The translations under genes and the position numbers were made by a program. A stretch of DNA of 64,000 nucleotides from Paracentrotus lividus. Its lineage: Eukaryota > Echinodermata > Echinoidea > Camarodonta > Echinidae. The notes under the pieces are model-generated. The model did no database searches, was not told the DNA's origin, and saw only the letters and a program-made list of their open reading frames with translations. Shown here in pieces: positions 24,873 to 36,777 of this stretch. The stretch lies in assembly GCA_940671915.1 (NCBI GenBank), contig CALNVZ010000174.1, forward strand, positions 19,189,357 through 19,253,356, written 5' to 3'. The stretch's first letter is position 1. The number at the start of each line of letters is the position of its first letter.

Positions 24873-25021
24873 TAATAATAATATTGACTGGCTTTACCTT
24901 CAGGAGATACCTCCTATATTTCCCCCACAAGACCCATATTGCCCTCGTCTTCGACTCGAGGCAATATGAGACTTGTTTGGGAAATATCTGCGGTATCTCC
25001 CTCAAGGCCAGTCAATATTAT
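24873..25021. mobile_element. Foldback repeat, AATATTGACTGGC ends
   Basis: AATATTGACTGGCTTTACC at the left pairs with GGCCAGTCAATATT at the right. Further pairing follows through GGAGATACC and GGTATCTCC, then GCAATATG-type segments around the centre near 24950. It has no coding capacity. It is likely a small non-autonomous DNA element; target duplication unresolved. Confidence 0.6.
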
Positions 25022-25059
25022 ATAAGTATTTTACTTTGGATTTGGGCAAACGTTATGTG

Positions 25060-25368
25060 GACCAGCCTATTTATAAACACTTGTTGTTTTTCCCCCATAT
25101 CTCATATTTTAGTTCATAATTTCTCAAAATAAAAACTGAGAAGTTCTTTATAGAAAGAGTAACTGGGCCAAAATCATTTGCTACAGCTGTCACATCATTT
25201 TCTTCTCTGTATTTGGACCAGCCTATTTATGTACACTTGTTGTTTTTCCCCTATATCTCATATTTTAGTTCATAATTTCTCAAAATAAAAACTGAGAAGT
25301 TCTTTATGGAAAGAGTAACTGGGCCAAAATCATTTGCTACAGCTGTCACATCATTTTCTTCTCTGTAG
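25060..25368 (+). repeat. Direct tandem duplication, about 155 bp unit, two copies
   Basis: The block starting GGACCAGCCTATTTAT at about 25060 is repeated from about 25215 with very few changes, through TCACATCATTTTCTTCTCTG at both unit ends. The near-identity points to a recent duplication or an assembly join. Confidence 0.85.
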
Positions 25369-25450
25369 TTGCGTTTATTTGTGTAATTTTAGTCTAATAT
25401 GTTTATTTTAGATTTCAATTACATTGGTGTATCAAGAATAGATAATGTTG

Positions 25451-25630
25451 ACATTTGCCCTTGTGATAGATGTATACATGTAGACCTATCTAATCAGACC
25501 TGATCTAATGATTAACACCGGACCCATCATACCCTAAATATAAACATAAAATTAAACCAATTCCAACCCTAACCTTAACCATATCTTACATAAAATAATC
25601 CCCAGAGCATTCATCACTGGAGCAATTGCT
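25451..25630. mobile_element. Small MITE, family C copy 2
   Basis: It has the same arrangement as 8051-8220: a left ACATTTGCCCTTGTGATAG end, a centre with CCAACCCTAACCTTAACC, and a right ATCACTGGAGCAATTG end. The ends are more diverged than in copy 1. Confidence 0.55.
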
Positions 25631-25738
25631 GTGTCAGCCATTTTCTGTGTGCCCAACAGATGAATATTGTCACCTTATTCATGGCCCTCTTTTCATAGTT
25701 ATTTGCATGATATTGATATTAAAATTGTAGGAACTAAT

Positions 25739-25795
25739 TGTCCCCGCCGAACGAGTTCGAGCAGGGGACTATGAAACGGGCTCCGTACGTGTGTA

Positions 25796-25826
<31 letters not shown>

Positions 25827-27150
25827 GTGTGTGTCCGTCCATCCGTCCGTCCGTGCGTCCGTATGTGAGTTCAATTTGCTACTTCCTTCGCATTTTTTCA
25901 TTGACCGATTCTCGATTCGTTGTGCTTTATAATGAAGATAGCACTAGGTGATGGCTACCAAACTTCTTCACAAAGATTTTGACCTTTGACTTTGACCTGA
26001 TTTTTTGACCTATATTGTTAATTGGCTACAAAATGCTACTTCCTCGCTCATTTTCATTCCGATTCTCGATTCTGTTTGCTTTATATGATAGCATAGGTGA
26101 GGGCTCAAAACTGCTCTTCACGGAATTTTGACTTTTGCAGCACTTGACCTTTTGACCTCATTTCTTCACCTATACTTGTTCATGCTAGCATCTACTCCTT
26201 CGCCATTTTCATACCGATTTCGAACGCGTTTGCCTTTATGATAGACACTTAAGTGAGGCTACAAAAAGTTCTCTCACGAATTTTGGACTTTTTGGACCTC
26301 CGACTTTGACACTTTGACCCTTGATTTAATACTCTATGTACATTGGCTACAAAATGCTACTCCTTCACCATTTTCTTCCGATTTCATTCCGGTTACTTTA
26401 TGAATAGCACTAGGTGATTGCCTATCAAGACTTTCTTCACCGAATATTTACGACTTGCTTGACCTTTGAGCCTTTTATTCTTTACGTACTATATTCGTTA
26501 ATGTGGCTAGCAATGCTACTCTCTTCGCCATTTTTCATCCGATTTCGATTCCGTATTGGCTTTATGTGCATAGCAACTAGCGTGAAAGGAACTTATAACA
26601 AAAACTGTTGTCAGCATAACGAATTTTTGAATTTTGACTTCACCTTTGGGACCTTTGGTACCTTCAATTTTAGCTTATTTTGTACGCTTGGCTAACAATT
26701 AATTGCTACTACACTTTCACCAATTTTCATGACCGATTTTCAAACATTCCGCTTGGCTTTATGTGATATGCACTTAGGATGAAGTGTGTAGAGCTAGGCA
26801 AAACTTCTTCACGAAGAATTTTGACCTTGACGCTTTGGACCTATACTTGTTTAATATGGCCTAGCAAATGCTACTCTTAAGCCATTTTTCATTGGCCGTT
26901 TCCGATTCCGTTGGTGCTTTATGTGGATAGGCACTGATGGTTTGAGACTACGAAAAGTTCTTCACAGAATTTTGACTTTTTACCCCTTTGACCTTTGACC
27001 TTGAATTTGACCTATATTGTACATTGGCTACAAAATGCTACTTCTTCGCCATTTTTCACCCGATATTGATTCTGTTTGCCTTATGTGATAGCACTGATCG
27101 TGATATAATGGGAAGTTTACATTATCGGCGGGGACATATATTACGCATTG
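25739..27150. mobile_element. Helentron-associated-like element with about 160 bp tandem core, about eight units
   Basis: The left end is the hairpin GTCCCCGCCGAAC / GTTCGAGCAGGGGAC (25740-25769). A (TG)n tract and a CGTCCGTCCG tract follow at 25790-25860. About eight core units come next, each carrying GGCTACAAAATGCTACT, TTCGCCATTTTTCA and ATAGCACTAGGTGA. The right end is GGCGGGGACATATA near 27125-27140. Units in the middle contain many one-base insertions relative to the first and last. The structure matches the pearl/Helentron-associated class; no replicase is present. Confidence 0.65.
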
Positions 27151-27437
27151 CGTAATTTACTAATCCACTTGTTTTCTAATGGTCTAGAGCATGAATTCAT
27201 TGAGGCATTAATGGCACGTTCAATGAATTATTACTCAATAACAATTTCACATTGAGCACACTTGCTGAAAATGAAATGAAGCAATATATTCATGTGAAAT
27301 GAAGCATAGAGCCATGTTTATCATTATGAAATGATCATTATTTTTTTGGAATAGAGAGGTTATCACTCTCTACCTTGCATTAGTTGATAGGAAGAGATAA
27401 TATTCAGTGCTATTTACACCTGGATTATGATCCTATT

Positions 27438-27633
27438 GCTATTCCCTGGTGATAGTGGGGATATAAGAATTCCATGACATTTGCTCCACTGTAAATTCCA
27501 TGCATTAATCAAAAGACTTACTTCAACCCTGGACTTGACTCTATACCCTGCCCAAAACCCTATCCCAACCCTTACCCCAACCCTGCATCTTAGACCCAAA
27601 TTAAGTCTGGAGCAATGGTCTCAGGAGCAAATG
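27438..27633. mobile_element. Small MITE, family C copy 3
   Basis: GACATTTGCTCCACTG on the left pairs with CAGGAGCAAATG on the right. The centre carries CCCTATCCCAACCCTTACCCC, similar in style to the other two copies. The left border is uncertain by about 40 bp because a CTGGTGATAG phrase lies further out. Confidence 0.55.
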
Positions 27634-30600
27634 AAGCAGTATCAGCGGTCATGGGATGGTAGTGAGAGTGTAATGATATAGGAGTTTAGAGGAAACCATC
27701 CCAGCCAGTAGGTGCTTCCAGGGAACTTCTTCATAGCATGATTAAATGTTAGCATTCATCAAGATAATTCCTAATCCATTAGTGGGACTCAACATTGACA
27801 TATATATATCGGGTAATAATTCATGGCGAGAGGCTCATACAGTGGCATAGGATGGAGACGTGCACCTTGTTTGCAGTCGACCTCTCACGTACATGTACTA
27901 CGCTATGAGGCTCTCTAGGCCCCCTGCCTGAAGAGATTCTCTTGCCGTTGTTTCCCTTTCCCTCATTTCTTCTTTCACAGGGCAACGCCGAAAACCCATC
28001 AATTTCTGTCTCTTTTGCCGAAGATAGATCACCTTTAGAAGTCGGATTGGGGCTAAAAGCTCTTTAAAAAGAAAAACTTTCATAGTTTATCAGTATAAGA
28101 TTGATGTCAGGGTATGGGTCTTAAATGAAGCAATTTATCGTGGAAAGACTGTCAGAATGGACATAAATTTAGTTGATAGTGTTTTGTTGTATGTACATAG
28201 GGTGGCTAAATACTATGCTGTAGTGCGCCACAAAGTATAAAATTACGAATAGGATATATTCAATCTCAGTCTGTAATACACCTACATTAATTGTTTTCAG
28301 AATCATACTTATTTATAATTAAGGTGATTTTGAATATATCTACTCTCACTCTTTCTTTATAATAATGATTGTTTTTAATGACTTGCATTCGGAATAAAAT
28401 GTAAAGACCATGTTTGGTTTTGGATCTCATAACTCCAATGCACTATTGAAGGGACTTTACTCGACATCGTGCATGTATGCATGATTTGTGCTAAACAGAC
28501 ACAGAATATTGTGAAAGGCATTATTAACGATGCACTCAATCTTTAGTGAATGCATGATCCTATATAGGTCTGCTTGTGTTGTCATGTATTTATTAACACT
28601 AAAAAAAATAGAGAGCTTTGATAAAATATTGTTCTTTCTGCCTTCCTTTGGGCATATGCTGTTAGATTGGAATAATGAAAATGTCTTTTGTATTTACTAT
28701 AGCATGTGCCTGACTGCCTATGAATTGAGTCTAATCATTGGGTGCTACCAATTGAAAGATAGTTATCAAATTACCAGCTGCTTTGTAATTATGCACACAG
28801 GTCTCATTTTTGCCGACTTTACTATCCCCAAATATTAATCAGAATATGATAAAAGAGTTCTTGTCCTTCTACAATGTAGATAAACACTAAAGCTTCATCA
28901 AGCGATGAAAACAATGTAATTGTGTTTTTTTTTTTAATGACCAGTGATTGAAGAAAATCTTTTAGACATTAATTAATACCTTGAATTTTATAAGGAATCA
29001 TTCACTTGACAATGTTGATAATGATTACAAAATGTGTGCTGAAATTTTATACTTGAATGCAGCATTTCTTTTGAATTTCTGTGAAGTACATCAAATACAT
29101 TCTTGTCATAAATTTGAAGTGAAGACAAAAAGACAGGTGGGAGCCCTGTAAAATTTTTCAGTAACAATTGTACATGCATCTTGCCTGGAACTTATTATTT
29201 TTCATAGCAGGCAATGTAAACAAAGATTTAAATTTAAGAATAAAAAAATTCAAAAGAAAGTGATCAAGGAAATCCATAGCATATTGATATATAAGATGTA
29301 TATAAGTTGATTAAATGAAACGTCATAGCTCTTGAAAACTGACAATTCATTTTTCAATTTAAGATGTCATTGATTGACATATATTTTCTCATCGCTGCAC
29401 ATTTTCACGGCTTTGAATTGAAACACTTCACTGTTTGCAATCATCATGACATGTACATGTATGTTAATGTTGATCTTGGTTAGATGTAGATACATTTTTT
29501 CATTTGTCAAAAAGAAGTACAATTTCCACCAACCATAATAATAAATCAGAGATGCCACTTTTCAGGAAACTATTTACCCTACATTTTTGTGGTCTTATTT
29601 ATTTTCAGCCCTTTTAAAAAGCTTTCTTGTCCAAATTTGCACACTTTTTTTTAAATTATAATTTTAAAGGCTCTTGATTTCCATTTTTGAAAGATACGCA
29701 TACATACATGTACACCCACACTTTAACATACATTTCCGAACATAGGAAACCAGATGGATTTACAGAGAGGACAGTTTATATATTTTTTAAAAAAAGATGC
29801 TGCTGCATAAAACCACACCCTAATTCTTATATAACACCGGTGTAGTAAAAAGCCATGTAGACTTATCTCAATCAATTTCTACATGTAATAAATCTAAAAA
29901 GATTGGAGAAAGAAAGAAAGAAAGAAAGAGAGGGAAAAAAAGATAAGTTTATGGGGAGGTTAGTTTTACCACATAGAAATTAAATGACCTTACCTTGAAT
30001 GCTTAGCAAATTTGATTTCATGATTGTTTACAATTTACCCTATGAGAACCTCTTTTCATTATCATTTCTTGTATGCGTGTTCTGCCCACATCTTGCCAAA
30101 TCTTGCCTTCTTATTGTGCCTCTGGAGACTCGAGTGTGTGGGAGGAGTGTTCTATCTTTAGACATAGAGTCTGTGGCGCATAGAGTTGCCTCGTAGGGCG
30201 CTGAATATATTTGACAATAACATACAAGCATTTTCTTTCTAAAAAGAATTTAAGCTGTCCTCATTTTCTTGCTTGTGAGATGCAAATAGATGTTGCTAAT
30301 ACCTGAGGATGCTGATGGAATAATGCAATACATACATTCAGTCAAGCAATTTACATATAAACAGGATCTCAATGCATCTATAATGTTATTAAACATATCT
30401 TGGGAGTAGTCATTGTTGCATCTGTTAATTGGTGTGAATAATGCTTCAGGCTATATTCTCAATCTGTTTTTAATACAAATCCTTTATGGAAGGGGCATTA
30501 GAGTATCTTTATTGCAATACAAAATAATAAATAATGCCTAATACCTTGCTCTTTTCGCTTGTTATTTTCATTCTCTCAAAACATATAAAATCTGACAGAT

Positions 30601-30917
30601 TTAAGAATGATTACATGTAGGAAGAAAAATTAGAAATAAATTAAATCAAATATAGAATATCAAGGAAAAAAATGTGGCGTGTGAAACCAACAACCAACTA
30701 ATTTTGAATGAGCATGGGTACGGTTGTGTTAACGAAATCATATAACTTTGATTGTGTGCGCATGAGATAAACAAAATCAAACGCTTTGCCATGTTATCTA
30801 TTGATAACCAGGAGATACATAATTTGGGTCATAGGCAATTAATAAAAAGAACAATTACTAATGACTGATTTCCCTTTCATTTCCTTCCACTGTCTCTCTC
30901 TATTTCTATCACTCTAG

Positions 30918-30949
30918 GGGTTTGTATCGTCAAGGTTACCAATGTCAAG
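30918..30949 (+). CDS. PRKCE: PKC epsilon-type exon 3 (32 bp microexon in C1A)
   Basis: This 32 bp exon lies between TCTAG and GTAGGT and encodes WGLYRQGYQCQ with split codons at both ends. It supplies the Trp at C1A position 22 (residue 73), the neighbouring Gly and the third zinc-binding Cys of C1A. Without it the frame between exons 2 and 4 is lost, which supports it strongly despite its size. Confidence 0.93.
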
Positions 30950-31616
30950 GTAGGTACCATCTGGATTTGTGTTCTTTTTGAAAATGAATTGTTTCACATC
31001 TCATGAAGATGTAAGTTCCTGTTTAAATCTCAATACATCCATTTTTTTTTTACATGGACTGTGCGGCTTACTCTTTATTGTGTGGTTCTCTGATTATACA
31101 AGCATTATGAAAAAAGAGGGGGGATTCAGGTTAAAGATATAACACAGTTTTGGTTTTTTATCCGTGGCACGGATAAAATTCAAAATACAATATCATGAAA
31201 ACAGAAATGGTATACATAAAACTTTTTTGGGGGTAGGTGACATAATTATATACATAGGTATTTAATAAAACATCAAATTTTCAAAATCATTTAATACATG
31301 AGTTGAAAATTCCCATAACTATGTTATACCTTTAAGCTTGAATGTTCTTTCAAGAACTCTTCTTTTTTTTGTGAACTGTAAATTGAATTGTCTAGAAATA
31401 CAAAAATTTATGTTTCCCAATCAAAAATTTTATCAAATGGAAAGAGGGAGAAAAACAACTTGATTTTAATTAAATTTTCATTTCTACCTTAAAGAAAATT
31501 TACTTTTTTCATCTTAAAGTGATGCAGAGTCACTCCACCATGTTGTTTGTAATCTTTGCAGGATGTATTCATACAGGCTAACACCAGTCTCAACTATTTC
31601 TCTCTTCCTAATACAG
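30950..31616 (+). other. Intron 3 (0.67 kb)
   Basis: A+T-rich, with no recognised repeat or extra exon. It ends in a pyrimidine-rich stretch and AATACAG before exon 4. Confidence 0.85.
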
Positions 31617-31699
31617 TCTGTACAGTTGTTGTCCACAAAAGATGTCATGAGCAGATCATTACTCGCTGTCCAGGTCACAAAGATGAAGGAGTCAATGAT
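31617..31699 (+). CDS. PRKCE: PKC epsilon-type exon 4 (C1A end)
   Basis: 83 bp between AATACAG and GTAAGA, residues 84-111. It reads VCTVVVHKRCHEQIITRC, giving the C-x2-C, His90, Cys93 and Cys101 that complete the two zinc sites of C1A (H-x12-C-x2-C-x13-C-x2-C-x4-H-x2-C-x7-C). The linker PGHKDEGVND follows before C1B. It leaves in phase 0. Confidence 0.95.
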
Positions 31700-32206
31700 G
31701 TAAGAAGCATCTACTTACATAATGTTACTTTCTGCCTCATGTTTAATATGGTTCTTGCAGCGCAATGCATGATGGGACAGTATTCTAGTACAATCAGCTG
31801 ATTGCTGCGTGTGATTATGTTATTATCACATTGAGAAAATCATATTTTTTGTTGTATTAGTTGTGTTGATCAAAAGGTATCATCTTTGGTAAGAAAGGAT
31901 ATATGTGTAAATTGTAAGAAGTTGGTGAAAAATCAAATTTTTAACTTAAATTTACAACATTATCGCACAGCAGTGGGCGCTGCAAGACAGTAGATTGTAC
32001 GAGAATTCTGTCCCTTCATGCATTGCAATAAACGTATTGCATGAATTCAATGACTCATCAAGCAGATTTCAAATTATCTACTTCTGAAAGCCAGAAGGAT
32101 GTAATATTTCCACATAGCTTTAATACCCTTCTTGTTCTAGCAGTAAGGCTAAATGTGGGAATCAACACATATTAATTACTAGGAGCCCCTCTAAATGTTT
32201 TGTAAT

Positions 32207-33437
32207 GGCCCAGTCACATGTGCAAAATGCATGGCCAGCGCACAGAAAAACTAAAAAATAAGCTCTGTTCGTCGTAAGGTAACGCGTATGCAGCTTGTTT
32301 CTGGCTGTCTACACGAATGACCCACGCAGGCACAGCGCACAACCAGCGAACTAAAGAAGTCACTTGACTTTGCGCCCCCCCCCCTAACCATAACATAACC
32401 AGAACCATAATAAACACTGGTCACCTGTTAGCAGTATCACTGGTCAAGTTTGGAGTAAGACCAGAGATCTTTCTTGTAGAATGCGTGACTTATGGCAATG
32501 ACGTCATCAGTTTAACATCAGGGGCCGCGGAGCGTTTTTGAAAGTGGAGGGGCTGGGCCGAAAGTGGGGTGGGGGGGGGGGCTGAACATGCTGAAAATTA
32601 CAAATCTATGGTCATTTTTGCGTTTTTGTACACGTTTGCTGAAGAAAGGGGGGGCTGAAGCCCTCAATGTACCATCAATATTAGGCACGTCGTTTGGAGA
32701 AATCTGCAAGAAAACTCCACATTAATTACAAGTCATCTCTACATTTATGTTGGGACAAGAACAGTAATAAAAGAAGCATTAGCATTACATGTAGGGTAGG
32801 CCTACACTATGAAAAAATATATATACATACAAAGAAATCTGTATTTTTCCACAAAACTGATGTCAGCAGAGTCGCCATAAAATGTGTTTTTAAAAAAAAG
32901 ATTTATCTGTTAATTTCCTCATTGATTTTATGGGATAGAAGGGCAAAATCAGAGTTTCTGTAGCTTAGCTGAAATATTAAGTTGTAAAAAATGTGTAAGT
33001 CCTGATTTATGTTTTGTACCTTTCACGTAAATATTTGCAGGAAAAGAAGTAAATTACAATTTCTGTAATTTTACAAATAAGATATGGCAACTCTGCTGAC
33101 AGGATTTTGCTGTAAGAATACAGATATTTTTTTTACAGTGCACTGTAAATGTGTTCAACGCGTGGTCTGCGTGTATCTGGCATTGGCGCAGCATGCTCTG
33201 CGCACGTCTAGCGCCCTGCTGGCGTTTACATCCATGCGTCGAGCTCGATGCAGATTTTTGTGCATGCTCAAATTTTCAGATGCATACTGCGCACAACGAT
33301 GAATCAAAAAGCGTTCGTCTAGCGCGCTCGACGAGTGCTCGAAGAGTGTGGGCTACAAGACAGCGCAGGACGACGCATTACCCAATATTGCTACTTTTTC
33401 TGAGCGCTGGCCATGCGTCGTGTACATGTGACTGGCG
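32207..33437. mobile_element. Possible DNA element with CCAGTCACATGT inverted ends
   Basis: CCAGTCACATGTGC and GCATGGCCAGCGC at 32207-32244 recur in inverted orientation at 33400-33437 (GCGCTGGCCATGC, ACATGTGACTGG). This may bound a 1.2 kb element or may be two separate related copies, since other repeats lie in between. No target duplication was resolved. Confidence 0.4.
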
Positions 33438-34569
33438 CATAACATGTCGGTCATAACTAAAATTCAATCAACTGCATGATACTCTGATTAAGAATGCAAG
33501 TAGTTTTAATCCATATGAATGAGATTCATATGCTTGTAATGAACTGCCTTACCTTGATCACACTCAATTATCGAAATAATATAATAAATGAAGGATAAGT
33601 GACAACCTCGATGACACTCTGAATGACAGTCTCAATGACAAACCAATGTGGGAGTGAGGGAGGAGGCCGGATGTTCTTCACAAGATGTATTACCCACTTA
33701 TATTGACCTACTGTTTACATACAAGTAGATCTTCTATTGCCTCCTTATATCATGATGAAGAGCCTTGCTACTTGACCATGTACAAAGTACGAACGTGTAC
33801 TCTTTGAATGAGGTGATGAGTATGCACTAGGATGGTCTCTTGCGTGTATAGTTCATCCACCAGGCGAATGCAGCCATTATGCAGTAGCATGATGGGCATC
33901 TCGCATGGTGAGCATATTAGCTGTTAGAGGCAGAAGGAAGTTGTTGTAAATTGTTGTTGTAAACGCTTTCGTGAATAAAACCCTGTATGTATTTTACAGT
34001 GTATGTAAAACATGTAGGCATACATGTAACTTGAGTGGGCTTTGGAGAGGTCATGACCTTTAAGCATACTCTGCAGTACTTGATACTTTCTGTATTCGTT
34101 AAATGATACTTTATTAAAATGGTTGAATCAACAATTAGTTTCTACATATGTACACTAAAGTTTGCTCCAGATTGTCGACGATAATAATTAGTGCTTAATT
34201 AACATGTACAATACTATGCTAGATTTTTTGGTATTATTTTATTGGGGGGAAGGGGAATTTTGAGTTGTTATTTCAACCCTATTTGATAATTTGATTAAAA
34301 CTGTTAATTTCATTTTAACATCGCTTACCAGTGGTGAGATATTGTTGGGATTCATCTTTTTTTTTTAGGAACCCCTTCAAGGTAAATCTATGAGAAACTA
34401 AGACGAGAAACTAGGAAGAGAATGCGTATGATAAGGTCACAACTTGTTGTGTGTGTATTTACAAGTTGGTGTCCTGCAGTCTGCCTCAGGTGGCTGCAAA
34501 CTCCAGTGATAGACTGCATTTCATCATAAATTCATTTCATGGCTGTTTAAAAAAGTGCATGTATTCACC

Positions 34570-35545
34570 TAGTCTAACAGCAGTTGGTCTAATTCTCCAT
34601 TGGTCTAATGCCACATGGGCTAACCCATTGGCCCGTGATCTAGACCGATGACTGGAATTGTGCTATAAGTCGGAAATTGTACGAATTTTGGAACGAGAAT
34701 GCAATGTTGGTTAGAATTCACAGCATGCTTCTCTATGAAGAGTCGGTGAAGCAGTAGTCTAAAAATATAAAGTCGGTCTGCGATCGCATAAGTTTATACA
34801 GGAGACTGGATTTGTACAAAAATTTGAATCGTAAACCAGGGGTATGGGTGGTTTAGAATTCAATATGGCTTTGCAAGTTTTATGTCGGAGGAAGCTAATT
34901 TGTCACTTTTATCGTCATCTTGAAGCTAAAAGTTGTCCAAACTTTGCTAATATTTGGCTGCATTATTAAACATTCCATAATTATTTGATGTAGGTTGAAA
35001 GTATCAATGACACTCGATATTCAGGGCAAGCAGCTACTGACAACAGATTGTTGCGTCAGGATTTCCGGGTTATTCCTGTATGTACCATCGTTCTAGGATC
35101 GTGCAGAAGGATTACAATTGTACGTCTTTAGAGTTTGGGTTCGTGCAATTTGTATTTGTGTCGTTCCGTTTTGCAATCTTATTTTTTAACTTCATACAAA
35201 CTCAGTCTTTGGTCCAGAATACAGGCCATTTGGTCTATCAACAATTTGGTCTAGTTCTTACTTGGTCTAATTGTAAATATGTCTAAAAGCCAAATGGTGC
35301 AATTGCATTTTCTTCTACTGCACAAATGAATATTTGGTCTATTAAAAGTTAAATGTTACTGGAATTGACTAAGTGGTGATAGGTCAAGTGGACAATCTAT
35401 AGACTAACTGGACATGACACAAAATGGGCATTAGACGAAATGCCAAATAGGCGAAGTGGTAATTAGACGAAATACCATGTGCGATGAGACCAAATGGACA
35501 TTTGTCAAAGAGGGTTTAGACCAAGTGGCAATTTACCTGTATGAG
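34570..35545. repeat. Repeat built from TTGGTCTAAT phrases on both strands
   Basis: TTGGTCTAATGCC-like phrases at 34575-34620 and 35210-35290, and their complements (GGCATTAGACGAAATGCC, TTAGACCAAGTGGCAA) at 35425-35530, give a foldback organisation over about 1 kb. The middle, about 34650-35070, is unique-looking. I recognise no coding capacity; the boundaries are approximate. Confidence 0.5.
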
Positions 35546-36641
35546 TGCCTGAAAAAAAACGAGCACCTCCCTGGGCGCGATGACAGATCCGACACAGAGC
35601 TGTGCACCGCAGACATACGATCGGTTGTGACTAGGATGAAGGAGTCTGTTTGAGGTTTGTTTGCTTTGAGCCCTCGGAGTCAGTGCCTGGAGGTGAATGC
35701 AGATGAACAGTTGGTGAATCTTAATGAGGGTTTGATAGGAAAACCAATCAAGGAATAACAATGCGATGACCATGCCGATAGAATGCCTACCATTGTTTCC
35801 TGCTTCAATGTTGACCGCAACACCAACCGTTGTATTCCTTTCAATGTTGACCACGATATGGATTTTATCCTTGGATCATATTGTATATTTTGGTGGTTTA
35901 TTAAATCAATATGTAAAACCGATCTCCACCAAGAATTAGAGAATATCTTGAAAGCTGTTCATTTTCTATAGTCGTGAATAGAAATTGGATAGCAACTTTT
36001 TGTGCTTTTCTGTTCTTCAATATTGAAAATTTGTATCGATGAGGAAGCTAACTCAAATTCGATTCTTGTTCAAAATATGTAAACTTGTTTTGGAAAGTCT
36101 CAATGGTTAATGTCTACATAAGTGGCCGATGTCTTATGTGTACAGGACATGTGTACATATGCAGACCAAATCATGACTAAAATCATGGCAAAATTGTGAA
36201 AATGAATTTGCAATAATCAAAAAATATGAATACGAAGAAGATCTTCATAAATTGATCGAACGGTAACGCTCATTGTCGGCTCTCTGCATCAGCCTATAAA
36301 CTGACTCTGAACAGACTCGGGTTGGAATACTTATCTCGTCTTTCGGATTTCTAGGTTAAAGATCGGTCCCAGACATCTGATTGCTACACATCTGTCAAAA
36401 GCCAATCAACCAAACGATGTTTCTTTCTCACAAACTTTGTTTCATACATGAAAATTTAAAAAAAAAACTCTAAATTTTTTTGTTTAAGGAGAAACTTCTT
36501 AAAAGTTTGCCTTCAGATAGATGACATAATTCTGAATGGTCAAGATTGTGTTGATCTTTAAGTCAGTTTTGAGCCAATTGATACTGTGTACATTCTTCAT
36601 TGTCTGTTATTCTTATGTTTGCTCTCTCTTGTTTCTTCCAG

Positions 36642-36771
36642 GTCGGATCACAGCGATTCAATATCAACATACCCCATCGCTTTTCCCTCCACAATTTCCG
36701 AAGGCCAACATTCTGTGATCATTGTGGATCTCTACTATATGGTCTCTTTAAACAAGGCGTGCAATGTGAAG
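36642..36771 (+). CDS. PRKCE: PKC epsilon-type exon 5 (C1B first half)
   Basis: 130 bp between TTCCAG and GTAGGT, residues 112-154. C1B starts at His123 ([10 protein letters not shown]) and includes [11 protein letters not shown] and the third Cys at 153. Position 22 of the domain is Tyr144 (codon TAT at 36739-36741), where vertebrate PKC epsilon, delta, eta and theta carry Trp and conventional PKCs carry Tyr. Pro and Thr at positions 11 and 12 and Gly at 23, which shape the diacylglycerol groove, are present. It leaves in phase 1. Confidence 0.96.
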
Positions 36772-36777
36772 GTAGGT

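Larger units (their letters stand above)
23313..30917 (+). other. Intron 2 (7.6 kb)
   Basis: No further exon of the kinase is seen. The intron contains a 921 bp foldback with THAP-like arms (23364-24284), a hairpin element at 24873-25021, a tandem duplication at 25060-25368, MITE copies at 25451-25630 and 27438-27633, and a Helentron-like tandem-core element at 25739-27150. From about 27700 to 30900 it is A+T-rich with only simple tracts such as (GAAA)n near 29910-29930, and nothing else recognised. Confidence 0.75.
31700..36641 (+). other. Intron 4 (4.9 kb)
   Basis: Contains a pair of inverted ends at 32207-32244 and 33400-33437, a G-rich interspersed stretch at 32520-32690, a GC-rich patch at 33150-33450, and an element built from TTGGTCTAAT phrases on both strands at 34570-35545. 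The open frames at 35456-35653 (+) and 35516-35854 (-) overlap each other at the edge of that element and resemble no known domain. Confidence 0.65.

Noticed and set aside
35456-35854. Overlapping open frames on both strands
   Set aside because: They overlap each other beside a repeat, neither resembles a known domain, and neither continues the kinase frame.
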